DNA of 64,000 bases from Terebella lapidaria. Its lineage: Eukaryota; Annelida; Polychaeta; Terebellida; Terebellidae. Both the position numbers and the translations under genes were made by a program. Shown piece by piece: positions 31,936-42,822 of this stretch. Where the stretch lies: assembly GCA_949152475.1 (NCBI GenBank), contig OX424561.1, positions 28,018,481 to 28,082,480 of the forward strand, in the 5' to 3' direction. Every line of letters begins with the position of its first letter. Positions within the stretch are counted from its first letter, which is position 1. The notes beneath the pieces were generated by a model. That model did not search any database. It was not told where the DNA came from and saw nothing but the letters and a program-made list of their open reading frames with translations.

Positions 31936-33785
31936 AGTATCCCCATACCGTGTACCTCATATAAAAACTGAAAAATGCACTCGGTTTGGGCTTTTAAACG
32001 CAAATTGGGCATTTGTTTGCATGAGGGCTTGATGGATACAATACGTTTGTTTATATACAAACCTGGCATAAAATGTGTGTTAAGACGGATGGGAAAACTA
32101 CTCGAACGAGTCGTAATCTTCAAAATCAATGTGCACATGTTTTGCTGCACTGAAATTTAGTGCACTGAAATTTAGTTTTGAAAAAGGATAATGCATACAT
32201 TCAAAGGCAGTTGCTTTAACACAAAGTTGATACTCATACTTGTAATGAAATCATTTTGTTTCGTTCAAGAGATCTGATGGATCGAATTGTACTAGTTGGT
32301 GAGGAATCACCGGACTGTACGTGGGTAGACTCAGCCCATTGACTACTCGATATTCAAAAATACACGTACCGTCAATCTCACCTTCATCGTCACTTACATG
32401 AAATCGCAATGCTATAATCAAATGTTAATCACTCCAGGTCATTATTGCGTCTGATAATGGGCTGTACACCTCGATTACATCGGCATTGGGCAATTCGTTG
32501 TTTAATGAATGAATGAAATCGTCCTTAAAACTACACCTCCAGTGCATCAATATACGGCGGCGACTTCTATCTGCCTGCATTTCTTTCCCGAGGTTACATT
32601 GTTTGTGCGTAAACAGTGGTTAATGTGATCCGGACATGCACCTTTTCGTCGCATGTCATGCGCGATCTCTGTATATCCCAATTTGTCTGGAATCAATGAG
32701 GTTTTATAAGTTATGTTTACACCAAGTACAAAAATAAAAATCACCAGAGCTATTACCAATAATAATTATAACTCATATTATAAAATCATCAATTAGGCTC
32801 TGGATAAAGCAAGCTTCATGGAGAAAAAACAACATTGATATCGAAGTTGTCCTCAGAAGAGGAGTTATGAATTTTAATATGAATTATGTCTTTTACTGCA
32901 GATATTTCTCAATGAGGTATTGTAGTAAAAAAACCTATTGTATTAAAAAAAATTGTAGTAAAAAATTGTAGTAAAAACATGTATTGTAGTAGAAATAAGC
33001 GGAAATATCAGTATTGGTGTCATAGACTGTTCACATTGACAAGTCCACCTGCTGGTATTCTTACAAGAAGCAATACTTTACAAAGATATCCTTTAAACAA
33101 CATTTCTTTTACTCCTAAATGAAGCATATCTCTGGGATTCAATCCACAGCAAGGCTTTTCTGCCATTTTCATCAAATGAACTTTTGCATATTTTCTGGGT
33201 ATCAATTTTCAAAAAGTTTCCTTGTGCATATTCTATGGGCTTGATTTACAATCAAGTCTCTGTTTGTATATTAAAATTTGTATATTAAGTACTATAGTCA
33301 TTGGAATGCCAGTTATATAATCCTGAGGGAATATCTGTCTTGATGTCATGGACTACTATCAATGCCATCTTGTTAAACAATATCAGATAATGTCGATGAG
33401 CTACAGGAACTTTGTGTCCCAATCACATCAATTTAAATACACATTGTACATATCAACAACATCAGCATCGGGTAATTTGTAGATACGTTGTATTGGAACG
33501 ATGAATGGACAAATGTATCAGTACGGTAACTCTGAGGGGATTCTTGTGCACATGGACTTCTGTCGGCACTGAGGGTATGGAGTGGGGATCATTACATGAT
33601 GGCAACTGTAAATTTGGACCAAGTCAGGAATGATATAAATTTTGACTTTTCTAAACTATATGATAAAAATGATGTCGAAACTGAGGAGTACCTAGAATCA
33701 CCGAACAATTTTTCTAATTTGAGTGATTGTAAAAACATTGACCCAACTGATTTTTCAAGCCTAACTGAAAACCTACAAAACGAAT
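31718..33785. repeat. Right arm of the central palindrome
   Basis: The reverse of 28650-31486 without its extra ~600 bp. The outer edge is at about 33785, where the common frame leaves the palindrome and continues for about 50 bp of additional LINE-like sequence. Confidence 0.8.
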
Positions 33786-34157
33786 GTCTCTCTTCCTTAT
33801 AAATTGCTGTGGGTTATCATCTAAATGGTAAAACTTCAATTAGTTACTGGGCATGATGTACGAAAATAACAAATTTGCGTTTGATATGATAGGAATGAGT
33901 GAAATATTTGATTGTGATAAAGACTCTCGTATCCATTTGCCAGGCTATCACTAATATTGCATATTTGGGATCACAAAAATAATAATATTGTGTGGAATGA
34001 AAGAATGAATATTTCCAACTGGGGTTGTGTATATTGTCAATAATGCAATTAAAAACAAAAACGCAACCCATCCTGTGGAGTGGCTGACTCACACACATTT
34101 ATCTAGTGTGAATCCATTGAATTGTGGAAATGATTACTAGATCATTCTGGAATGATT

Positions 34158-34163
34158 TTTATT
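34158..34163 (-). terminator. Polyadenylation signal AATAAA, gene C
   Basis: AATAAA on the minus strand, about 90 nt after the tail exon of gene C. It sits in the conserved 3' UTR context (GGTTCAAGAGAT... AATAAAAA). Confidence 0.65.
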
Positions 34164-34251
34164 GTAATGCTCTTGTACATTTGAATACATGAATTTTTCA
34201 TATCTCTTGAACCAGTGATGTGTCACATCCTAGAAATTATGCATACCATCT

Positions 34252-37200
34252 CTAACTGTCATCATCTGCGGAAAAAAGAAAAAAAGTTCACGATTTATAT
34301 CTTTTTCCGAATAGAGCTCTGTTTCCTGTATATTCAGCGAAACAACATTGGTTGAAATATATAAACAAGTATCAATCAAACCACATTGGCTGACAGATAT
34401 AAAAAGGCATGTCATCCTGATCGAGCATTGATTGTGGCACTCTATTGACTGTATGTCTATACTGGAAATTTGGTAAGTGTGGTTGCATAATCACAATTCA
34501 TGTTGTGAATGATGTATGACACATACTGTAGGTAATTCTCGACTGTACAGAACTCACAGACGTTGCAGCCGTCTTCATCAGATCTATCTCCACAATCGTC
34601 ATGATGGTCACAGACGGAATTCTTCGAGACACAGTTCCCATTGTCACACCTCATGTAATATGAACCACAATGTCCCTCTGAAAGTTAACCGAAAATTTGA
34701 TGTAGTAACCAAATCAAACATGAAAGTGGTGATGTCATCCTTCACCACAAAGTGTTGTTGTCATGCTTCACCACAGCCAGCTTCATCCGAATTGTCTCCA
34801 CAGTCAGCATAACCATCACATCTGTACCAGTATGGGACGCATCTCGAGTCGTCACACTGCCATTGACCAGAGTCACAGTTCCCTGTCGGTTATAGTGTAT
34901 TCTGCTTTGCAACAAAGCTAATAATCATAACATGGAGCAGAGCAACAAAGTCATGGTCTAAAGTCAAGGAACAACGAGAAAGTTTAGATAATTGCCAAGT
35001 TGTGTTTCTCGTCTTCTTCAATGGTTGTATGTACAGGTGAGAAAAAAAAAACAGTGCAGGTATGTACGTACCCTGTCCTTCAATTGGAGGACATCCCGCT
35101 TCGTCACTGTTATCATAACAGTCGTCATGGCCATCACATACAAAGCGGGCGTTGACACATTTCATGTTGTTACATTGCATCTGGTTGGTTTCACATTCAG
35201 GAAAGTCACAGTTCTCCTCATCAGAGTTATCGCCACAATTATCATAGTAATTGCATCGAGCGTCTTGACCGACACAATTTTTGTTTGAACATTCCCATTG
35301 CAAGTAGTAGCAGTCTCCTAGAGGAAATAATCAGATTGAAATGTAGCTTTATTTCCATACATGAACGGAAAAATTGGAGAAGACAGAATGAGAAAAAAAC
35401 TTGAATAATCTTGAGTAATCATTATTCGAGTGAGTTATCTTGCAGAAAATACCTTGCCCTTCACTGCCGGACAGTCTACTTCATCGCTGTGGTCGTAACA
35501 GTTATTATATCCATCACATTTGCCATCGGGATCAACACAGTTGCCATTGTCACATTGCCACTGTCCCTCTACGCATTCTGGTATGTAGGATAATACATTA
35601 TTCACAACTGATTCTTGCTGATATTCGCGAAAAACAAAAGTTAGCCCAAGGGCTAGGATCACTCAAAGTCAAATTCAAGGTCAGCACTGAAACCACTGAT
35701 TTGAAAACGATAATGACTTAATTTCGGACCTAATTGTTTTTTTTTTCTGATTCATTTTAAAATCAGAATTGCAGTCACATGCAAACAAGCAATTCGAGAA
35801 TAACGAAACTTTCACATAAGTAAACGCAGTCTCCTCCATCAATAAGAAAAAAAGGTTACTGAACAGATTTTGAGTGAATGGTTGCCATTTTTTGCCATCA
35901 ATTAGATAGGTCATTTTTGATGTCGCAAGGTTATAGGAGTTATCCATGCAGCTTCCATTATAAACGAAAAAGTGAAGGAAAGTTTCTTTATGTCCACAAT
36001 TGATTCCCAAGCTGAAAAGTAAATAACAGGCGAGATATTAGCCATTTTATGCTCTGACGGTTAAAATGAGGTCAAAGGTCAAATTTAAGGTCATGACAAT
36101 ATTCAGCATATTTCATTCCTTATATGTCCACAATTGCTTCCCAAACTGTAAAATGGATCATAAGCGAGATATTAGCCATTTTGTGCTCTGACCTTGAAAA
36201 CGAGATCAAATTCAAGGTCATCAGAATATTCGGCATATATCATTTCCTATATGGTCACAATAGATTTCTAAGCTGTAAAGTCGATAATAGGCGAAATATC
36301 AGCCATTTTGTGCTCTGACCTTGAAAATGAGGTCAAAGGTGAAATTCAAGGTCACGAGAATATTCAGCATATATCACTTCCTATATCACAATTGATTCCT
36401 AAGCTGTAAAGTCAATAATAAGCGAGATATTGGACTTTTTGTGCTCTGATCTTGAAAAAGAGATTTAAGGTCAAACTCAAGGTCATGAGAATATTCAGCA
36501 TATATCATTTCCTATATGTCCACAATTGATTCCATGTCTCTAATCTCATTATTAAGTGAGATATCAAGAACATTGTAACCCATTATGAAGCAAAGGTGAA
36601 TTTAACATGGGGAAAGTCCTATCTGGGCCGCGTGAAAAACATCAAAATGGCCGCCACATGCACACCGGCGATTCAAGAGCATCAAAACTTATACACATTA
36701 TAAGGATACATGAGGGGAACATTTTGAAACTAAAATCTCAGAACTGATCGGACAGTTTTTGAGAAAATAATTTTTAAAGTTGAAAACCTGCAAAAACGGC
36801 TATTTTCGGCATAAAAATGGCCGCCGAAACTGCATAATTGATTCAATGAAAAAAAATGAAGAAAAAAAACGCCTGGGGGTATTGACCCAATGCATATTCA
36901 CACAAATTTATGGACAAATTCATCAGCCCGAAAAAAAGATAAAAAATGTAAACAGATGATGTGGCGGACGACGACGACGGACGACTGACGAAAAACCATG
37001 ACAATAGCTCATCGGCCCTTATGGACGGATGACGCACACAACACCACGACAGTTGGTTATTGGTCCATGGGTCCGGTAACTTAATGACTCACTTGGGCGA
37101 AGGACATATAGCACACTCATACCGAAATCGCAATTTTCTTCATCTGATCCATCCAAGCATTCTGAGAAGTAATTGCATCGGTACGATTGATGAATACAAA

Positions 37201-38102
37201 TCTTGTCAATGCACTCGAACTGGTAGTATTCACAATCACCTGGTCGAAACGATTGAATAAATATTCATTGGGAATCTTGAAAAATAGGAGGAAATTTGTT
37301 TTGTAAAAAAACTGACTTAATATTGAGATGCCTTTAATCATAGAGTACCTTGTTCCTCGGAACCTTCACAATCTGCCTCATCACTGTTGTCCCCACAATC
37401 ATCCGTGCCATCACACTCCCAACTTTCGTGGATGCACCAATCATTGTCACACTTCCTTTGATCACTCCCGCATTCTAGTTTAATGAGAAGATAATTATCA
37501 ACAGAAGAGAACCAACACTACTTATTCAATAGGCAGATAGTTCTAGTACTGTGACAGTACTTTCTAGTTGTTTTATCATTTGACATCCATCTTGTCCCTG
37601 CAATCATCAGATTGATCACAGTGCTAATATGAGGGCATGTACAGTTTCCGTTTCGACACTCCAGTCGTAAACGTCAGAATTACCCTTTGCCATTATTATC
37701 ATAATAAGCAATGTCAATACTATTGAAACGATACAAGAGTCATGCCACTCATATTATTATCAGCTATCAAACATATCCACCCGAAGGTGTTTTTGAGAAT
37801 AAAGCATCATTGCAGGGTAGGGCTAGAGAAAATCTGATTAACAAACTACACACCAACAACACTGGGCTGGCTCTCACGACCAGGGCGGTGATACCTTCCT
37901 TCAGTCTGAGGGTTGTAATAAATGACAATAAATCGCAAAACGAGTACAACACTGTGGGTATTGAATGAATCCATTCCTGTGTTGATGTATTAGGATCATA
38001 AGTGGCAATTAATAATAGCACCTTGATAAGTATACCCACCAACATTGGGGACAACACTAGACTGGCACATACTAGAAGCGTTATCCAGACAAGTCTTGAC
38101 AT
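34252..38102 (-). pseudogene. LDLa-repeat secreted protein gene, copy C (decayed)
   Basis: Exons matching copy B: 38036-38102 (signal peptide [20 protein letters not shown]), 37349-37474, 37123-37239, 35453-35577, 35072-35317 (two LDLa), 34772-34882, 34558-34677 and a tail at 34252-34265. Signs of decay: the first LDLa exon (about 37590-37690) has lost its SDE end and its donor. The 35453-35577 exon is 125 nt instead of 126, which shifts the frame near its end. The ninth LDLa exon is absent. The tail has an early TAG (DDS then stop). Four middle exons remain open with all six cysteines. A 1.4-kb satellite-bearing repeat fills one intron (35650-37060). It is probably a pseudogene, although a shortened product cannot be excluded. 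Confidence 0.82.
35650..37060 (-). repeat. Dispersed repeat with ~134-bp AGGTCA satellite, in an intron of gene C
   Basis: In reverse orientation to the copy in gene A. The satellite part is at 36040-36560, with four monomers including a perfect AGGTCAAAGGTCA at 36069-36081. The header part, with 'CATTTTTATGCCGAAAATAGCC' and a GACGACGACGG run on the plus strand, is at 36600-37060. Gene B lacks it at the same intron. Confidence 0.75.
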
Positions 38103-38551
38103 CTGTGAGCAATATGTGGTATGAAAGTGTTGTCTTAGGAATATCTTGAGGGTGGTTGGCATTATGTGAATCTAAAATAAATTCAAGACTTTGTGGATCC
38201 AGATTCTGAACAACTACAACTACTCTAACAACATTTCTTTTTTGAATAGTCCAAACAACATACAGATGGACTTACTTCAGACATCTATATCAATAAAGTG
38301 CATGTAGATAGCAACATGAAGTAGATTCAGCTGTTCGACGTTTGGAGATATATCTAGAATTTAAAAAAATAAATATAAAGCATGTATAACACACATATCA
38401 AATGGTAGTTGATGCAACATGTAATTTAGGGCCTGCTAAGCATATAGAAATCTAATCTTCACATTTGAAAGCGACAGTTTCAAACATCAAAGGTACAACG
38501 CCAGAAGATTACAAAAACAAATGCAACGGAAATGTCAATTTGTCAACCTAC

Positions 38552-39260
38552 TTTGAGAAAATGGAGTAGTTCCGCGAGACGAACTAAACCTGCTCTGTGC
38601 GAACTATGACAATGACATTATGACATATGGGTAGATGATTAAAAACAAGATACAATGTAGTCATGATACAAACAGCACCATGATACCAACGCTTGTGCTC
38701 AGTTCAACAATGTGAGGAAGCATGACAAATAAGTAAGTCTGTTGATAGCCTCGACATTTGAGCTTGACACTATATCACAGCATTACTGACACACAATGCC
38801 TAACTGGGCCTATTATTATTCGTTTATTGACTTGTTTTAGTTGCGGGCCAGTGTAGCACTATATTCAAAATAAGACTGGAACAGTACGACTGTGTTCGCA
38901 TGCACAAATTGCAATAATTTGAAGCAAGAGCGTCATTTGGAACATATCTCTAATTGACTAGAAGGTCACACACACAGACCCACAAAACTGCGACAGAGTA
39001 CGGAAGCGTATTAGAGCCACATGAGTTTTTTTTTCAACACAACTTGTCCACTTATTATCTCGATAAATCGAGATATTATCTCGATAAATTGACTTATTAT
39101 CTCGATTTATCGAGATAGTCAGTCGATTTATCGAGATGAATATCTCGATTTATCGAGATAATACGTCGCCAAATTGAATTTTTAAAAAACTCGTTTGGCC
39201 CTAATACGCTTCCGTAGACAGACAGACCTCAGTTCGTAGCTAATTCACCAATTTGTCCAT
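38552..39260 (-). promoter_or_regulatory. Conserved upstream block, gene C (with inserted MITE)
   Basis: The counterpart of 7040-7466 and 28140-28617, ending at the splice donor CTCAAA|GTAGGT (exon edge at 38552). A TA-flanked MITE (39001-39214) splits the block. The intron then runs to the ATG at 38102. Confidence 0.6.
39001..39214. mobile_element. MITE with CGGAAGCGTATTAG ends, TA-flanked
   Basis: Ends CGGAAGCGTATTAGAGCCA and CGGAAGCGTATTAGGGCCA (reverse) are flanked by TA on both sides (38999-39000 and 39215-39216), which suits a Tc1/mariner-type mobiliser. Orphan copy E (near 28168) has no insert at the same site. The core, 39055-39165, is a set of palindromes around ATCTCGATAAATCGAGAT. 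I recall similar elements ('tacggaagcgtattag') from other marine invertebrate genomes. Confidence 0.8.
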
Positions 39261-39493
39261 CAGTATGTAGTCAGTTGTATTCCTATCCTTGTAGTATGTT
39301 CTGTGTGGAAAGCAGGGCCGATGTATTTCAGTACATTGGAGTAACGTTATATATTGTTTTGAATTGCATAGGCTGTACTGTTAGGCTCACTCCAGTGAGA
39401 TATCTGGACCAGATGAAACATACCATTCATGCCATTCGGACATATTATCAATTTATCATTGATTCATTGCATATATTTACACATGGTAGCACC

Positions 39494-40857
39494 AAGGATC
39501 GTCTATAATAGGATGTCCAACTCTGCTCAATGTGGACGTGAAAAACGTGATTACGTAAAATGACGAAATTTCATTTGAGCGTGTCAAAACGATGACAGGT
39601 GCTCGAAATTTAGTTTTTCATACTGCTTATCAGTTCACTCATAGTGAGAACATACAGAATCGGGCCCTGGGATTGAGCTCTGTGATTTGGGAGGGCACGC
39701 GTGTGGGGTGGAGCCTCATTGTCATCCACAGTTTGTCTCTCTTCCCGCTCGCGAAAATATTTTTGATGTGGTCCAAGCACGTGCATGTCTGTATGCGTGT
39801 TTTTGAGCACATCCACGTCAATAATTAAAAAAGTTACCATTACATCTTTTCAAAAATTCAGGATAGAGAAGCATTATCCATTACCTCGGAAATATCCCGT
39901 TTCCAAGGAACTCCGATGAAAACTGTCGGTATGAGAACCATTCTAATATCATTGCAATACTCAACTTTCACTAAATTTGGAGGTAAATGTTCTGTCCCAT
40001 AACTCTGAAATAATCTATCTTTCACCTGAAAAATACCACCAAAGTTACATCAGAACTTGCTCTCTATTATGTGGGGTTTTTTCTTAATGAGGCGCCAATT
40101 TTATTGTCACCATGAGTGGGTCGATTCTACATGCGTTTTCGGTGGCAATAAAATGGCATTTCAGGACTTTGAACGGTTGCCATGGCAACCAAAATCAACC
40201 GATTTCCATGGAAACTGAATATTTTCAAACCGAGAGGTTATTTATCCCATTGCTCAAAATTAAAGGGCCACTGTATGGGATTCGGCTTTTTGGGGAATTT
40301 CCAAGATTTTTCTCCCGACGCTTCTATTTATAGAACAAAACGTCAGATGACGTTTTTGGCCTAGGATCTCTGCCGAGCCGACCTGGGCTGATTCTGACAA
40401 TTGGCTCGGCAGAGATTCTGGGTCAAAAACGTAATCTGACCTTTTGTTCTATAAATAGAAGCGTCGGGAGAAAAATCTTGGAAATCCCCTAAAAGCCGAA
40501 TCCCATACAGTGGCCCTTTAAAGACGATTGGATTAAACCCGTTCGAGTTATAGCCTTCGATTCATACACAAACATATAAACGGACACTCACAAATCCCGA
40601 CCCCAATACCACATCATCGGTAACGCGAATGCTGAATATTGTTGAAGAAATTTAGGGCGTACCCCCACTCAATGCAATCACCTATCATTTATTTCAATAT
40701 ATGATTCACAACTCTGCTCATGTCCATTAAAAATCGATGTGCCCATTCTGATTTTTGGTGCCCGGCACCGTTTCAACACGCTCAAATCAGAATTACGTAA
40801 TATTACGTAATCACGCCTTTTTAGGCAGAGTTGGATATCCTATTATAGAGGATCCTT
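39494..40857. mobile_element. Mutator-like non-autonomous element, 9-bp TSD
   Basis: Ends AAGGATCGTCTATAATAGGA and AAGGATCCTCTATAATAGGA (reverse) extend with gaps for about 110 bp ('CCAACTCTGC', 'CGTGATTACGTAA', 'TTTGAGCGTGT'). The flanks are GGTAGCACC at 39485-39493 and 40858-40866. The empty form GGTAGCACCACCAAG, reversed, is at about 26938-26953. A 9-bp duplication with long ends suggests a Mutator-like superfamily. No transposase is visible in the 1364 bp. A TTAA MITE is nested at 40264-40517. Confidence 0.8.
40264..40517. mobile_element. TTAA-flanked fold-back MITE nested in the Mutator-like element
   Basis: TTAA lies on both sides (40260-40263 and 40518-40521). Inverted arms of about 115 bp start AGGGCCACTGTATGGGATTC and differ at only a few places. 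TTAA target choice suggests piggyBac-type mobilisation. The middle holds a further inverted pair, TCTCTGCCGAGCC / GGCTCGGCAGAGA. Confidence 0.85.
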
Positions 40858-40866
40858 GGTAGCACC

Positions 40867-41340
40867 ACCAAGTAATCTCAGTTCGAAAAGAGAACCTATT
40901 CCATATCAATACAGCTAGTATATTCAATTAAAGATCTAGTAGTATACTGATGAAAATGTTTTATGAATAGTTTTCAGTGAATTAGAACGGTTTTTACAAA
41001 GAAACAAATCAATGGATTTCGAGATATTGAGTCAAATAGGCATTCCCTCTGTAAATTGCCGAAGTTCGTAATCACGATTTTAGTGTGGGTCACTAGGTGG
41101 TTGACTTCAGTTGAGGCAGAACTGAAGGTATTCAGCAAAATAAATTACATGCTGTTCTTCCATCACCCCGGTGAATATTTTGTTGAAGGTGAACAGGTGA
41201 GATGGCGGCAATATGGCATTTCTTGTCTTTATATTTAGAATCAGTACTATTTATTTATTCGGAACAGAGGGTTCTTGAACTTTGGATTTTGAGTTGTTTT
41301 CTGACTCAATTTACGTAGTTTATGTTTCTCCTAGCCATTG
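40867..41340. repeat. Inverted-duplication segment (matches 26550-26936 and 23880-23990 reversed)
   Basis: 'AATCTCAGTTCGAAAAGAGAACC' to 'CACCCCGGTGAATATTTTG' is the reverse of 26630-26936. The following 41240-41340 is the reverse of the downstream flank of gene A. This seam shows that the two halves of the palindrome were joined from different gene-flank pieces. No gene. Confidence 0.65.
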
Positions 41341-41349
41341 AAGCACATT

Positions 41350-42720
41350 CTGCCTCAACTGTTGTCACGATTACGGAAACAGCCGAAGCTGTTTTTTCAT
41401 TGTACTACTGGCCCAATATGACTGTTAATAGAGACCAATGAGGTGAACATCTATTATAGCACCAAATGTCCATAATATTTTTATCTGATGAAAAAAACAA
41501 CAACATATATTGGTGTCGTGTTGCTATGACATCAAACATGGGAAGGCAACTTACTACCAAAATATATGAGTATTGATTGGTTGTCTGTGAGAATCGATAA
41601 ATACATATGCATTATTCATTCGGGAAATAACAAATTTCCCAAAGTATGTGTGACAATATCACTGATCTTGCTGTGCCATTCCGACACGTAGCCTGGATGT
41701 AAGCATTTATTACATATTGCTGTACCCGCACCATAAATTGACATCATTGATACCACATAAGCTAAATGAAATCTGGTGTGAAAACAATTAATCCAGACAA
41801 GTGAGATATATTCGCTCTGGCCTACTTACTCTCATCAACTTCATCACCTAATTCATTTAAAATCATTTAAGCCGAATTTAAAATCAAGTATCATCATGTA
41901 TGACCGGAATGAAAAGCTAATGCTAAGGAATGCTCGCTCTTTCCGGAACACCTGTTCATTAGGATTCTAGAAATTCACCGATTTCGCCTGACACTGGACT
42001 CAGAGATTGGATGATGGACTAGGTTCCCTTTGGTCGGGTACTTGGGTTTCGGTTCCCTGTCTACAATCTAAAATTTGGAAAAAAACAAAAGGATCCTCAA
42101 ATGGGATGTTGATATGATGATGGAGTAGACATTCGCCAAAGGTATACAATGTACGCTCCCACTGACCGATGGGAAAACTGAAGAGTTAACAGAAGCAGCT
42201 AAAATTCTACGAGATGAGGGAACAAGAAAAACATCTGGATAGATGAAGGAGGCTCACGTAGTCCACGAACACAGACAGACAACAATTTATGAACACCACT
42301 CAAAATTTCTTCGAATTCTACTAGAACGAATGAAACGATTGAACGAATATTTCATCAAAACAATCAAGATCACTAACGTGACTGCAAACACTGCATTATC
42401 GCAGAGCGCAGACTGCGATCTGAAAAAAAAACTCTCATCTTTTGGTACATGGTTGTCCATCCTACTCGTGTGAGACTAATTCATTGATAGTTTTTATGCG
42501 TCAAATGTGTTGCTACTACAAAACGATTTTTAAAATGAAATATGACATAAATTTCTACTAAAAGACATACTTCAGCATACTTGAGTCAATATCATAAATG
42601 TTCCATTTTATCCAACTTAACTTAATGTACATATGTACGCGTACTGTTTTTCTTATGTTGAAACCCATTAATGTATGCCATAGCATGATTGGTGAGGACT
42701 AAATAAAGTTTATAAAATAA
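41350..42720. other. Intergenic, no gene recognised
   Basis: AT-rich. It contains a short retroelement tail word (CTCTTTCCGGAACACCTG near 41938, shared with 26395) and otherwise nothing that I can assign. The frame at 42243-42473 shows no domain. Confidence 0.45.
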
Positions 42721-42748
42721 TAACAATATTTTCTGTGAGAAAAAACTT

Positions 42749-42754
42749 TTTATT
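42749..42754 (-). terminator. Polyadenylation signal AATAAA, gene B
   Basis: AATAAA on the minus strand, about 70 nt past the stop codon of gene B, in the 3' UTR shared with A and C. Confidence 0.75.
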
Positions 42755-42822
42755 ATTATGCTATTGTATATTTGTATACAAGAATTCATCTCATCTCTTG
42801 AACCAGTTTCACATCCCAGGAA

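Noticed and set aside
31075-33785. Palindrome as a pure assembly artefact
   Set aside because: The arms differ by many substitutions and by a ~600-bp indel, and the flanks outside have separate histories. A mirror artefact would be identical. Long reads would still be needed to be certain.
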